Below are positions 36,538 to 52,066 of a stretch of 64,000 nt of DNA, in pieces. Source of the DNA: Chytridium lagenaria (Eukaryota; Chytridiomycota; Chytridiomycetes; Chytridiales; Chytridiaceae); assembly GCA_025449115.1 (NCBI GenBank), contig JAHLKC010000077.1:62001-126000 (forward strand), written 5' to 3'. Positions within the stretch are counted from its first letter, which is position 1. Each line of letters opens with the position of its first letter. The translations under genes were made by a program, and so were the position numbers. The notes under the pieces were generated by a model, which did not search any database, was not told the DNA's origin, and worked only from the letters and a program-made list of their open reading frames with translations.

Positions 36538-39500
36538 TGCCTGGTGTTTTCCATCAGCTACGGCAGTTCTTGAATGTAGCCGAAGGAGACAAGGAAATCA
36601 TTCAGCGTCGAGCTGTACAAAGCCTCCAACGTCTTGATCCCAAAAGGCGCACAGGTCTTCTCCGTCTCCTCAGTGACTGCGCCGAACAAACCTCTCTCAT
36701 CTTCACCCTCGACTTTCTCTTCATCGAACCTCTGTTGAGCTTCCTAAAGACTGACCTTCCGCAAATCGAAAAGCCCCATCCTCCTCAAAACTCTCTGTAA
36801 ACTTCATTTCGATAAAGAAGCCGGCGCGAATATCGCTAAAGACGTTATTGAAGATATCTCCAATGTAGCCATCATTTCTCTTAACGACGAGAAACCATCA
36901 CCATCCATCACGTTCCTAAACCGCCTTCTCGATACCATTATAAAAGACCACCCTGAATCCGCTCAACAAGTCGCCTTTACTGAACTCGATCGTATATGCC
37001 GTTTTCAAGATCTCCAAACCCACCTCGCCTTCCCCACCACAATTTCCGAAACCTCCGGCTCCTTTTTCCTCCGTCTCTTCCAATGTCTCGACATTAATTC
37101 CTCATATCCCGCATCGGATCTTATCGATTTTTTACTGGAATATCGACAGGGTTGTTGGGTCGGTCATCGACGGTTCTGTTCACTCCTCCTGTTCCGATCA
37201 ACCCGTGACCCAACCCTCCTCCCAGCCATCCAAACCTACATCATCACAAAACTCGACGCATCCGAACGCGTGCAAGCGTACAATGGAATCGTGGCGCTTG
37301 TGGCGTTGTATAGCGGGAAGAATGCGTCGACGGGGAAATTGGTGAACTGGTGGAAGGACATGTTGGGGGCGTTGAGCCGTCGAAGTCAACAACTTGTGGA
37401 ATCGATCATGGAAGATGTATTTGCTGTGGTGACAGTTGAGATGAAGATGGTGATGATAACAGTGTTGGATGGGTTGCCGGCACCGTTGTGGGGAAATACG
37501 TTGGCAACGTTTAAGGCGATTTTGAAGACGGAGGATTTGCTGAATCCCTCGAAAGTCGCTGGTGCTAATGCCTTACTCAAGGCGAATGGGCCGGACCCTG
37601 TAGGTGTTATTAAAGAATTTATTCAAACAGGGGATATTCCGAGGAATTTTTTCCGGGATATTCTTCTGAATGATCGATGGTTCAAGACGGTTTTTTTGCC
37701 GCATCTTATTGATCGTACATCGAAAGACGACGTGGAGGCACGCAAAGTGTTTTATGATGTATTGAAGACGAGTGGGAGGATTCCGAAAAAGTTTTTGCAT
37801 CTTGAGACGGTGGATGACAAGTATACGGGAAGCGAGGGGATGAAGCTGTTTTTGAAGGAGGTGGCTGAGGGGTTGGAGGGTGAGGATGCGGGGAGGGAGT
37901 TGGGACGTTTAAAGAAATTCTTAGCAGGGTATTCGCAACCTGATGTGTTGTGTTGTCCTGCGGAGGGGGTTATAGGGGTTATGCCGTTAGGGGGATACGT
38001 CTTTCTTGGGACGAAGTTCACGCAGGAAATTCTTGGTATCGCGCATGAGGTTTTGCAGACGCTCCTTTCAGTGCATGTGGGTGTGTCACTTGAAGTTTGG
38101 AAGAGCGTTGTGGATGTGTTTGGGGGGATGTCTACTCTTTTCCTAGCCGTGATGACGAGATTAATTTTGTTGTGCTATGGGTGTGAGCCGTTGGGTAAAA
38201 GCACCTGTGTATGGCTAGGGAGGTTTTTCGCGTTATTGAATGCGTCCGACGTCAAGGTGTTTGTTGGCGTCGACGGACAGAGAGTGGGATTTGGGGAAGG
38301 GATGTTTGCGAGGTTTTTTGTGAGAAAGAGTGCAGAGCATATGAGGGAAATTGTGAGTGCGTTTCTAAAGTTCATGGACGATGACCATGGGGGTGGTGGG
38401 ACATTAGCGGAACGGTTAGGGTTTCATATTTATTTGTGGGGATGATGTGGAGGGAGTGAAGACTGCTTTGAGCCTGTGGCCTGAACGCAGGGAGACGGCG
38501 TTTAGGGATATGGTGTTTTATCAAATGAGTGGAGGGTGGGAACTTGATGTGTTTAGGAGGAGGGTTGCAGTGTTTGGAGAGGAGCTGGGGTATGAGATTG
38601 TGTGTAGGGAGATGGTGTGTGTTTTAATGGAGTTTTTGGGTGTCGTGAAAGAAAGTGGAGGGAAGGGAACGGCGCTATTCGATCCTATTCCGGTTAGTCG
38701 ATGCATGCCAGATTTTCTAAATGCATGTTTGGTGTTAAGTGAAAATGTGGAACGGATATGGGAAGACGCGGAAGGGCCATGGAGTGATTTGAGTCAGTGG
38801 GCTAATTTTGTTTTAGAGGGTGAGGAGGAGATTGTGGTGGAAATGTTGGGGGTTTTGCCTGTGACTGTGTTTTGGACGGGAAGGGCGCCGTTGTGTGGGT
38901 TTAACGAGGGGGAGTTAGAGAAGACTTTGATCAAGTCTGCTGAGGCGGTGGAGAAGATGGTGAGAAGGCTTTTAGGGAAACGGTCGGAGAAGGTCAAGAT
39001 GTTGTGTAGGGTGTTGGTCGAGGGTGTTTTGGGGTATGAGAAGAGGGTCAAGTCTGTGTTTCAGGTACGATTCCTTGTTACTTATCTATACGGTTGTCGC
39101 GTTTGGATGCTGATACTTTGTTCTAGATGTTGGTTGAACATGCACCAACGCTGTGTGCAGTTGAGGTCTGTGACGTGTTTAAATGTAGCAGAGTGCATCG
39201 AGTTGAGAAGAATGCTGCTTCAGGGTTAGTTTTTTTGACCTTCCGCACTTCATTCTACGTACTAATATTTAAAAATGTAGAATCAAGCTCCCATCAAAAG
39301 AAGTACAACGCGCACACCAATCCCTATGGCCACTAATCACTACCCATCCCCACCATCCTCTCTAACGCCCTTATCTTCAGTCTCATCCCAAGTCTCCGCA
39401 TGTCCTCCGTAGACCTCCTCATGAATGACGCGGTCAACATTAAATCGTATTTCGAATCATCGGTGCATGTGCGGAAGAAGATGAGGATGGATGGGGAGGG

Positions 39501-39639
39501 TAAGAAGGATGAGAGGGTAGTTGGAGTGGAGGATTTAAGGAGACACGCAGAAATGGCGTTGGAGGAGTTGAGAGAGTTGGAGAGATGGGGGGGCTGGAGG
39601 GAAAATTGGAGATGGCGGCAATTGAGGAGAAGATTTTGA
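36538..39639 (+). CDS. Large helical protein, FANCA-like
   Basis: This is a long alpha-helical protein of about 1,000 residues that I place tentatively with FANCA, the scaffold of the Fanconi core complex for interstrand crosslink repair. The start is uncertain; Met at 36538 (MPGVFHQLRQFLNVAEGDKE) is used. A one-base slip near 36735-36790 joins it to a frame with no ATG (LTFRKSKSPILLKTLCK) running into the long frame from 37270. Family-like points recalled from human FANCA are NDRWFKTVFLPHLIDRTSKD followed by GRIPKKFLHLE (compare its LLPRLLTPRV...ADKIPPSLY region), and ALSLWPERRETAFRDMVFYQ (compare its ALSLWTHRTFREVL region). Further blocks are MPDFLNACLVLSE and WPLITTHP. Two short introns occur near 39065-39125 and 39230-39280, with another slip near 39347. 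A charged C-terminus ends at 39639. The gene begins about 170 bases after AP-1 mu on the same strand. Confidence 0.45.
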
Positions 39640-40186
39640 TGGCATTTGTGGGGATGGGGAGGTGATGCTCACCATTAATCATATTATGCAGTTGTTCTAT
39701 AATAATAATAGTTGTCTTTTTCTACAGTAATAATTTGGAAGAGTCGAACCCGTTCCATCCAACCTGGTCAAATTCTAATGTTACCGATAAATTAGTATAG
39801 AACCGGAAAGACGTTCGCTTTAACATTAATCCACCAACATGCAAGATTTCTTGAATGGGAAAAGGGAAACAAGACAACAAGGTTCATCAAGGGGGCGATT
39901 GTAAAAGGAAATATACTTCATCATCATTAAATAATTGCGCGAAACCCCCAGCGGGTAATAGAGTAAACAAAAAAAAACCACGCGTCAAGAGGAAAGCATA
40001 GAAACACGTTCATAAAAACCAGATGTTCTACGATGCGCCAAAGTTTGAGAGAAAACGAAAGAAAGGATGTGTTATGAAAAACAAATAACAGGGAGTATCC
40101 TCAACAAATTGAAAACGAATATTCATCGCAAACAGAAAAGGGGTTTTAACATACCCACCCTAATACATTGAAAAATGAGAGGAAAA
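39640..40186. other. Convergent 3' spacer
   Basis: AT-rich DNA between the convergent FANCA-like and Ca3427-like genes. A GAGTCGAACCCG string near 39751 resembles a tRNA T-loop on the minus strand, but no cloverleaf can be built around it. Nothing else is seen. Confidence 0.5.
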
Positions 40187-42077
40187 TCAAACAATCTCCG
40201 CAACACCTCCCTCCTCCCCCCCACACATCCTCGCAACCCCATCCCCACCAATCAACCCCTCCCAACCTCCCCCTACAACCCCCGCCATCCCCAAAATCTC
40301 AACGCACCCCTCCACAACACCCCTCTGAACTTTTCCCACCGTCTCAGGGTACTCCACCGTCTCCATCCACTTGACAAGATCCTCCTCGCCAAGTCCTGCC
40401 GACAGGAACGGGTACGTGGAGCGAAGCGCAGACGCAGCCGTGACGGGATCACGGGTGATGGCGTCTGTAAAGAGAGCGGTAGAGGTTGTGACGGAAGTGA
40501 GGAAGTGGCGGAGTGCGTCGCGTGCGGTTGCTGTGGCGCCGTTGAGGACGGAGGGGGTTGTGGAGGGGAGGAGGAGGTCGGTGCGAGCCGCAAAGAGGAA
40601 AGCAGGCCAGGGCGGTGTCACGTTGGCGTAGTGATGAAGCTCACCAGAGTCGTAGTATGGCTAGAGATAAAATAATGATGTTAACGAGTTAAAATCGTAA
40701 TTGCAGAGATTGACTTTAAAAATCTGAAGGGAGGGAGGAAAAGACCAAGGCGAATACCTTTGTGGTGAATCTTTCCCAAAGGAACGCGTCAACACTACCA
40801 TCCATGACACCACCTTTCAACCCCTTAATATCTTTCAATTCCACAAATTTGAAAAACGCATCTTCCTCTCCATCCTTCTTGACCCACCCTCTCTGATGCG
40901 CCAACACAAATGGAATAATATGGCTCCCACTCCCAAACCTCGAAATCCCGATTCTACTGCCTCGTAGCGCATCCAAAGCTTTTTGAATTCTCATCTTCTT
41001 CATCGAGATCCATGTTTGAGGCGAGAAGGCCGAGAGCTGATGCGGAGGCCTTATCAGTGAGATTGGAAAGAACAGCCATGGAGCCGTCAGAGAGAGAGGA
41101 GAGATGAGTTGAGGGACGGACGGCGATAGACCAGGTGAGGGTTTGGAAGTGTAAGTGCCGATGAGACGATATCCGGGGTCCTTTGGAGGGGGATCGAGGG
41201 AGATGGCGATGAGTTGAGAAAATATCTTGCAAGGGGAGCAATCAGACCCTCTGTGAGAGCAGCAGCCACGTCAATCTGATTTGACTCAAGGAGACGTATC
41301 ATCTTTTATAGTAATGCGCGAAAGGGAATAAGAGGTTAAAATCAAATTAAAAAAAAGGAAGGTTTAGGTTAAGTACAAAAGTGATGACAGCCTGATAAAA
41401 CAAAAAACAAAATGTATAATGCCAGTAAAACAAGACAAGTGCTGCTCCAGCAATTCAGTGTAACATAAAGGATCTTATCAGTTGGTTTGTGCTTTTGCGG
41501 GTAAATCAAATCGCCGACATGACAAATGAGAATGAGCGCCTCCATCGTCAAATCAGCCAGGTCTCCATCGATGACACGCATCATCATCCCTTGTCATCAT
41601 CACCCCATCAGCTCATCCATTTACTGTATTCCATCCAAAATTCCATAAACGCCGTAATCCATCTGGACTCACCCCCTCTCTCCTCTGATCCTCATGCTCC
41701 CTCCCCAACAGCCATTGTCCCTGCGCTACAACTACCAACAACAAAAATAAACTTGATGCATGAAAGAATTAAAGGATGCAGAAGAGTGCATCGCCTTCAA
41801 ACTCTCTCTTACTGAACACAACAAAAGAAAATAAAACTAAACCAAAATCTCACCTCCCCAGTCCTCCAGGACAGTTCACCATCTCAACCTCAACTCCATG
41901 CGATCGGAAGATCCCAGACTTGACCGCCATATAAAGCGGTGCAGAGAAATGCTCAGGAACACATCCAACCCTTAATTTAGGTAGTCCATCCATAGACACT
42001 GGCTCAGAGTTCATCAGGGAAGGCGATGAAGCCGGGCTACTGGTAGGAGGGGAGACGTCTCTTGTCCTCGGTGCCAT
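40187..42077 (-). CDS. Ca3427-like periplasmic-binding-protein-fold protein
   Basis: This is a fungal cytosolic protein with the type 2 periplasmic binding protein fold, like the Candida Ca3427 group; the ligand is unknown and the fold resembles NMT1/SsuA-type binders. It starts at 42077 (MAPRTRDVSPPTSSPASS). Then come LRVGCVPEHFSAPLYMAVKS and VEVEMVNCPGGLGR, an intron, and MIRLLESNQIDVAAALTEGL. Next are RIGISRFGSGSHIIPFVLAH, QRGWVKK, GGVMDGSVDAFLWERFTTK, PYYDSGELHHYANVTPPWPA and FLFAARTDLLL, and a helical C-terminal part. The chain VPEHF...IDVA.LTEG...GSGS...FVLA.Q.GW...DAF.WE.FTTK.YYD.GE...TPWP is diagnostic. An intron of several hundred bases (about 41850-41310) separates the first two exons. 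Frame changes within 41300-40950 suggest one small intron or a slip, and a Ser-rich insert lies there. Confidence 0.75.
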
Positions 42078-42430
42078 GATGAGTCAAACGAAAGCTAATG
42101 ATCTTTTTGGCTGACGATATTGGGGTATGATTGATGGTCGACGTGGAAAACCGCCTCTGCTGCTGCTCTCCTGGCAGGGTCGATGATCGATGGTCAAGGA
42201 TAGTGAGGAGAGGCAGAGAGGGATGGAATTAAAAATCGATCTTTTTTTGGGTTTTTCTCGACGTCACATAATCCTCCTTGGCCCTAAATTCTCAGCAGCT
42301 ATATACTGCTCAACCAAAATACCAAAAACGACGCCCTCATCAGATTCAACCCGTCAAAGCATATTCAGCCATTGACATCAAAGAACAGTGATTGCTTGGT
42401 ATCATTAAATATCAAATCTGGAAAACAAAT

Positions 42431-43212
42431 ATGGCTGTCCTTTCTGTATCCTGGAATCGTGTGGCAGTCTTCTCCGTCATTACAGTTGTAACCATTCTCT
42501 CCCTCCTCTACCTCATCTCGCCCTCGACCCCTTCACCCAAAACCATCATTCAACCTCCTGCACCCATTAAACTCACGGCCGACAATAAACCTATTGCCCA
42601 ATCCCCAGAACCCGAGGCTGATTTTGAAGCCATCCAACAACAAGTCCACAACGAGCACTGGCAGAAAGTCATTGATCAAGTGGCTCCGAAAGCAGCGGCA
42701 GCACCGAGAAAGGGCGGAGGCGTGAAGGCAGAGGATAAAAAAGGAGAGAACCAGGATGATATGATTTGTTTCCATGTCGCTGGGTTTACGTCATGTCCGT
42801 ATTTCCAGAGATCAAAGAGCCTTGCAAATAAGTTGCATCAAAAGTTGCCCGAAAAAATTGGGGAGCCGGTTATTGTGAGCTATGATAGGGATGTGTGGGA
42901 TGTCAAAAAGTTGGAGCTAGCCAAGGTGATGTCCTTTTTCCCATATTTATTGGTTTTGTTATTAGAATATCTGCATAAGTTCTTCAAATTATGACCCCGT
43001 TTTGTTTCTTCCTTAGTAATGTTTTGTTTATCCAAAACTTTCGCGTTTACCATGTTTTCCCCCTCCATTAGGTTATCCATGGTGCTCAAAATCATCACAC
43101 ATCCCCACTCGTATGGGAAGGCTGTACGCCGGACCAATGGGCTTACATTGGCGGCAACGATGACTTCACCGACAACGCCTGGTCAAGGTTCAAGATTACC
43201 GACAGCAACTAA
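42431..43212 (+). CDS. Membrane-anchored glutaredoxin-like protein (CPYF)
   Basis: This is a predicted type II membrane protein with a thioredoxin-fold domain. It starts at 42431 (MAVLSVSWNRVAVF); an in-frame upstream Met at 42392 is less likely. Residues about 9-29 form a signal-anchor helix (VAVFSVITVVTILSLLYLIS). A Pro-rich linker and a helical spacer follow (about residues 30-105). The glutaredoxin-like domain begins with MICFHVAGFTSCPYFQRSK, a CPYF motif with a single cysteine at the active-site position. After one intron (ends TAG at 43072) come VIHGAQNHHTSPLVWEGCTP and WAYIGGNDDFTDNAWSRF. The set CPYF, HHTSP.VW, and YIGGNDDF also occurs in the N-terminal domain attached to some malate dehydrogenase-like proteins (MDH1B type), which fits a redox or glutathione-binding fold. 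With one cysteine a monothiol mechanism, or none, is possible. About 195 residues. Confidence 0.6.
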
Positions 43213-43676
43213 AGCTGTCCACTCTTTTTTGCTTGTGAAAAGATATGTCGCGTTTTTTAAACAAAGAATACTTCCAATTTGCATAAAGTATAATAAATAC
43301 CCTTCTGCCTTTCTTGACTTCTCGGACCAGGCTTTGAAAATGAAGAGTTTTAAAATCACAAAAATAGCAACGGGAAATAGAATAACAGCGCAAAGAGGAA
43401 GGCCGACAGCAGCTTATTTATGAGATTACATTGAGTTAAAAGTATTGACTGAATGATAAAAAGTACAGCTGAAGTAATGAAAAATGAAACTCCGAAGAAT
43501 AATAGAAGCGATAAAAAAGTCAAACTCCTGAGTCCCACATATATAACGTACTAACCAGTCATAGCTTTCCTCCACAACTAAATACAAAAAGTACACTATC
43601 CTCCAGACAATAATTATATCCAAAGAACATTAAACTCCAGCTACATAAAACAGTCCTTAAACATTTTTTCATTCCA

Positions 43677-44703
43677 TCACTTTTCACCGGTTTTCTTAGA
43701 ACCATCTTCGCTTGCCTTCATTCCTTCCTCCAACTTTTCCGCGGCCGTCTTGTAACGATCCCAAGTTCCGTCCGCCACTTTCTCTTTACCTGCATTAAAA
43801 CAGTCTAATCAACTTTTTTTGCACATTTAAACAATACCTAGAATTCGAATTAGTTCCGTTTCAGCTCTTTCAATGCTCTCCAGCTTTTCTGTCAACTTAA
43901 GCCTTAGAAATGTCTCAGAGTGGGACTCGCATCAGACTTTTTGGATTCATTGGTATCAGATTGGGATCTGACGTTATCCTTGAATTCTATAGATTCGTTG
44001 ACGGGTCCGCGCGCATAGAAGGCATCAACAGTGGGTTTCAGTTGAGCCTTCAATTCCTGAATCTTGCCCAATAACTTTGCGCAATCCTCTAGAGAAAGAC
44101 CAGACTTTACTGAGCTATCGTCGTGATTCCAGCGTACTTCCATTAGCATTAAGGGACGCCATGGTTGGAGCAGAGGTGGTTGTGCTGACACTCGTAATCG
44201 ACGGATCGTCTGCATGCTCAGGAGTTTTTTTCGAAAGTTGTGAAATTTTTGTATGGAAGTGACATTCACAGAGTTGGGCGAAAAAGAAAAAACCACTTGG
44301 AAGTGATAAGATTACAACGCCATCATCGAGCTCATCCTGCACATTGTGTGGGTATTGGGATAATCCTCTGCGTCAGCTATCCAGTCGTTTAGCTGCACCT
44401 ATCCTTCTAGACTATCTGTTGGGACAACGACGGGACGCTTACCTTTTGACCGAATCGTGGGAGTAACATAAAAGGGGCTTATCTAAAAGGCAAACATCCA
44501 GGATCATTAGCACCCGCCATCTCCTCAACGCTCGTCTTCTGCTTTGTGTTAGGCGACATCCGTCTGAGGGAACCAGGAGAGAGCCTAAGAAAACTGGACT
44601 GGACGGGCTGCTCAATCTTATTTTGGAACGTCAAATCATATTCAACTTTACACTCTTTGTCATAACGAGAAAGACGGACGCAAACACCTTTACCCATCGT
44701 CAT
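43677..44703 (-). CDS. Unknown small protein with coiled-coil C-terminus
   Basis: The family is not recognised. The supported part is the 3' half. An exon starting MASLNANGSTLESR (44162) changes frame once near 44115 (one missing base) to SSVKSGLSLEDCAKLLGKIQ and ELKAQLKPTVDAFYARGPVN. It is followed by a Ser/Asp-rich stretch, then LKLTEKLESIERAETELIRI, and the last exon VADGTWDRYKTAAEKLEEGM ending KKTGEK (stop 43677-43679). Helical heptads suggest a coiled coil. Upstream, an open frame from 44703 (GKGVCVRLSRYDKECKVEYD) may be the first exon. If so, the intervening exons (44480-44170) include EDYPNTHNVQDELDDGVVIL. The first exon would start on the same CATG as the gene opposite, so at least one start is probably wrong. 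Confidence 0.4.
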
Positions 44704-46726
44704 GTCTCCTCAAGACAGTGGCATCATATCCGCATCAGAGCTGGACCTCGCTGCGGAGAGGATCGTTGCTTTGGTGTCGTCATCATCTAGCCCACACCAA
44801 AATCTTAATGATGTCATGAATTCGAAACACCTCCAGCCTCAAACGATCCTCAAGATCAACAATCCTTGCATTCAGCCGAAACCAATTCAAACGACGATAC
44901 GTTCATGGATGGACTTGTATGGCAGGATCCGGATGGTGCAAGAGCATGGACAAGAGATCCGCCACCTCCATTGGTCGGAGGCATCCCTTCAAATCATGAC
45001 ATCCCGCATCCAGACCTTTTAAACATCCCTGATCCCTCCGTCTACAGTCTTCATGTAGAAGTTCCCGCCGTAGACTCTGCCTCAGCCTCTCCATCTGACT
45101 CAACCCAACCCTCCGAGGGCCGGCCCTCGAAACCGTTCAATGCACCAAGGAGACCTGGCATCGTAGCCCGGAATCTCGTCGCACGCTCCGACTCTGACCC
45201 CGCCCCACCTCCCTCCGAACCCCCCTAACCCCTCCGTCCGAAATCCTTTTTTTCCAACCAAGAACCCAATCAAGGCCGTCTCCCTCCCCGTCACGACACC
45301 CCCTCATCATCTCCCCAACAACCCTCTCCATCAACACCACATGCACATTCACCAAGCCGGTCATCCTTTCTCTCATTCCTGATCCATTATTACCAGCATG
45401 GCACAGCATTTCCCACACAAGTCCCGGCGGCGTCTCCCGCGGTTGCTGCGGCTGCTATTGCGTCTATGGTGGGAGGAGCAGTGATTGGAGAGGGGGGTGG
45501 GACGGCTATATTGAAGCCGAGGGCGACGGAAATGGGGTTTCAGGATGAAGAGAGGAGGGAGATGGTGTTGTTTACGCTGTTTTGTGCTATCGGCATTGTC
45601 ATTGGATATTTGGAGGCTTCTGGGGTGTTTAATGTAGGTGTTTTTATCTTTCATGAAGAGTGCTTTGTTGTTTATTATGTTTCCACCTTTGCTTACTCCT
45701 CTTTATTTCCCTTCACGTTCCTCCATCTTACCGCTTTTATCTCTTTCTAGGCGCCCTACTCCAAGTTCCGTCGTGAACGCTGGTCCTCTACGCTCGGCTA
45801 CATGTCTACCCGTCTCGGGATGCTCATGATCAACATGTCCACTCTTCTTCTTATTCTCGTCGCGTACTTGTTTTACGGAGACCCCACATGCCCGTTCCAC
45901 CTTGTGACGCTGGGATTTTATTTGGTGTTCTATTTCAAACGCATCTTAGAGGTGCTGTTTGTGCATAGTTATAGTGGTCCTGTGAGCGTAGCCGCTGTGA
46001 TTTATATGACGGGTATGTCCTTTTGTTTTTTGGCGTTACCTTTTTGAAGCTGCGCTAAGTCTTTTCTTGCTACCGGAAAATCATAACTTACGTGACTTTT
46101 TTATCTTCGTCGCAGTTGGTAACCTCGCCATGACAGCCCTCAGCTGCGTCTCTATCCTCTTCACTCACGAAAAGGACGACAGTAATTTTTCCGTTCTCCT
46201 CCTCCCCATCCCCCTCATTCTCTTTGGTCTCGCCGGCAATTTCTACCACCATGTCCTCCTTGCGCGTTTAAGGCGAAATGGTAACCTCCATTTATTCCCT
46301 TCTTTCCTAACTCCACCCTCTAGTCTCGAAATCAAAAAAAACCATGTCGAGACCTTACAGAATCCCGAGAGGGGGCTTGTTCTATCATACCACTTGCCCG
46401 CATTATTTGTTGGAAATTTTGGCGTGGATTGGGTTTTCGGTCACGGTGCACCGACCTGCGATTTATGGGCAGGTGATGTATATTTTATGTAAGCTTGCGG
46501 GAAGAGCGTTTCAGACAAGAAGATGGTGGGTGTTCAGCATGTTGTTGTTTGAGTAATTTCATTATGCCCTTCCTTCGATTTGGGTCAACCTTACCCGCTG
46601 TTTTTTTTGTCTGTTGTCCGTTAGCCTCCTTTGTATTCTCATTTTTCTGATGCAATGTTGTAGGTATATCGTAACATCCCTGGATACCCGGCGCAACGTA
46701 CCTCCATCATTCCATTCATCATTTAA
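44702..46726 (+). CDS. Steroid 5-alpha-reductase-family membrane enzyme
   Basis: This is a member of the SRD5A/polyprenol reductase/TECR superfamily: NADPH-dependent reductases of steroid, polyprenol or enoyl substrates in the ER membrane. From 45470 the chain is hydrophobic: ERREMVLFTLFCAIGIVIGY, an intron, APYSKFRRERW, STRLGMLMINMSTLLLILVA, then CPFHLVTLGFYLVFYFKRIL with EVLFVHSYSG, a family hallmark. Then come NLAMTALSCVSILF and LLLPIPLILFGLAGNFYHH. The conserved C-terminal block is RPYRIPRGGLFYHTTCPHYL, EILAWIGFSV and YILCKLAGRAFQTRRW. The last exon ends IPGYPAQRTSIIPFII (TAA 46724). HYLLEILAWIGF and the terminal IPFII place it in the 3-oxo-5-alpha-steroid 4-dehydrogenase C-terminal domain family. 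The first 250 residues (44702-45440), Ser/Pro/Asp-rich with one frame change, are an unusual extension or belong to a mis-set start. The substrate cannot be chosen. Confidence 0.75.
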
Positions 46727-47070
46727 ATCATCCGACCTTTTACCAACTTCCATCCATCCAAACATCGTACGGCCATACTTTAGCCTACCAATCTCAATCC
46801 ATTTTCGTGCTGCAATACGTCTATACCGATTCGCGCTTTGCTGTGTATTACTGAATAAACCTTTTTGTTGGGTCGCCGTTATTGGACCATTTTTGTACAA
46901 TCCATATAGAAACCGTACATCTTAGTTTGCGCGGATTTGTGACTTTCTCAAATGTTGATTTAAAAAAACTTTCACATTCGTGGCTCTTCCGATTATATCA
47001 AGCTATCAAAACTAATATTCAAATCAGCACAGCGTGATCTCAATATCTCCGACGTTTATTATACACATCT
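46727..47070. other. Convergent 3' spacer
   Basis: A gap of about 340 bases between the convergent reductase-family and polymerase iota genes. It holds the 3' UTRs, with AATAAACC (46853) as a possible polyadenylation signal for the upstream gene. No gene seen. Confidence 0.5.
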
Positions 47071-51817
<4,747 letters not shown>

Positions 51818-52066
51818 GATGTGGAATACTTTTCATAAACTGAGACGTACGTACGTATACTGTAATGGTGAGATAATGTGGGCTATTAAAAAGAATCAAA
51901 AATAAAGGAAAACGTAAACGTTAATTTTCTGCAGTAATTAATTAATGAGCCATTTCTTGGATGGCGTCAAATTGCCAAATCACAACAGCGCTCAAAAAGG
52001 GCCACATTCACATTATTGTACAACAATTCTACCTCAAGCAACGCATCACCCCTCTTTCCATCAAAC
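51818..52066. other. Short intergenic region
   Basis: About 250 AT-rich bases separate the allantoicase stop from the severin start on the same strand. Features include ACGTACGTACGTA (51846), a short simple repeat. No gene seen. Confidence 0.5.

Noticed and set aside
39735..39830. Minus-strand GGGTTCGACTC resembling a tRNA T-loop
   Set aside because: The flanking T stem pairs at only a few positions and no anticodon or acceptor stem can be formed.
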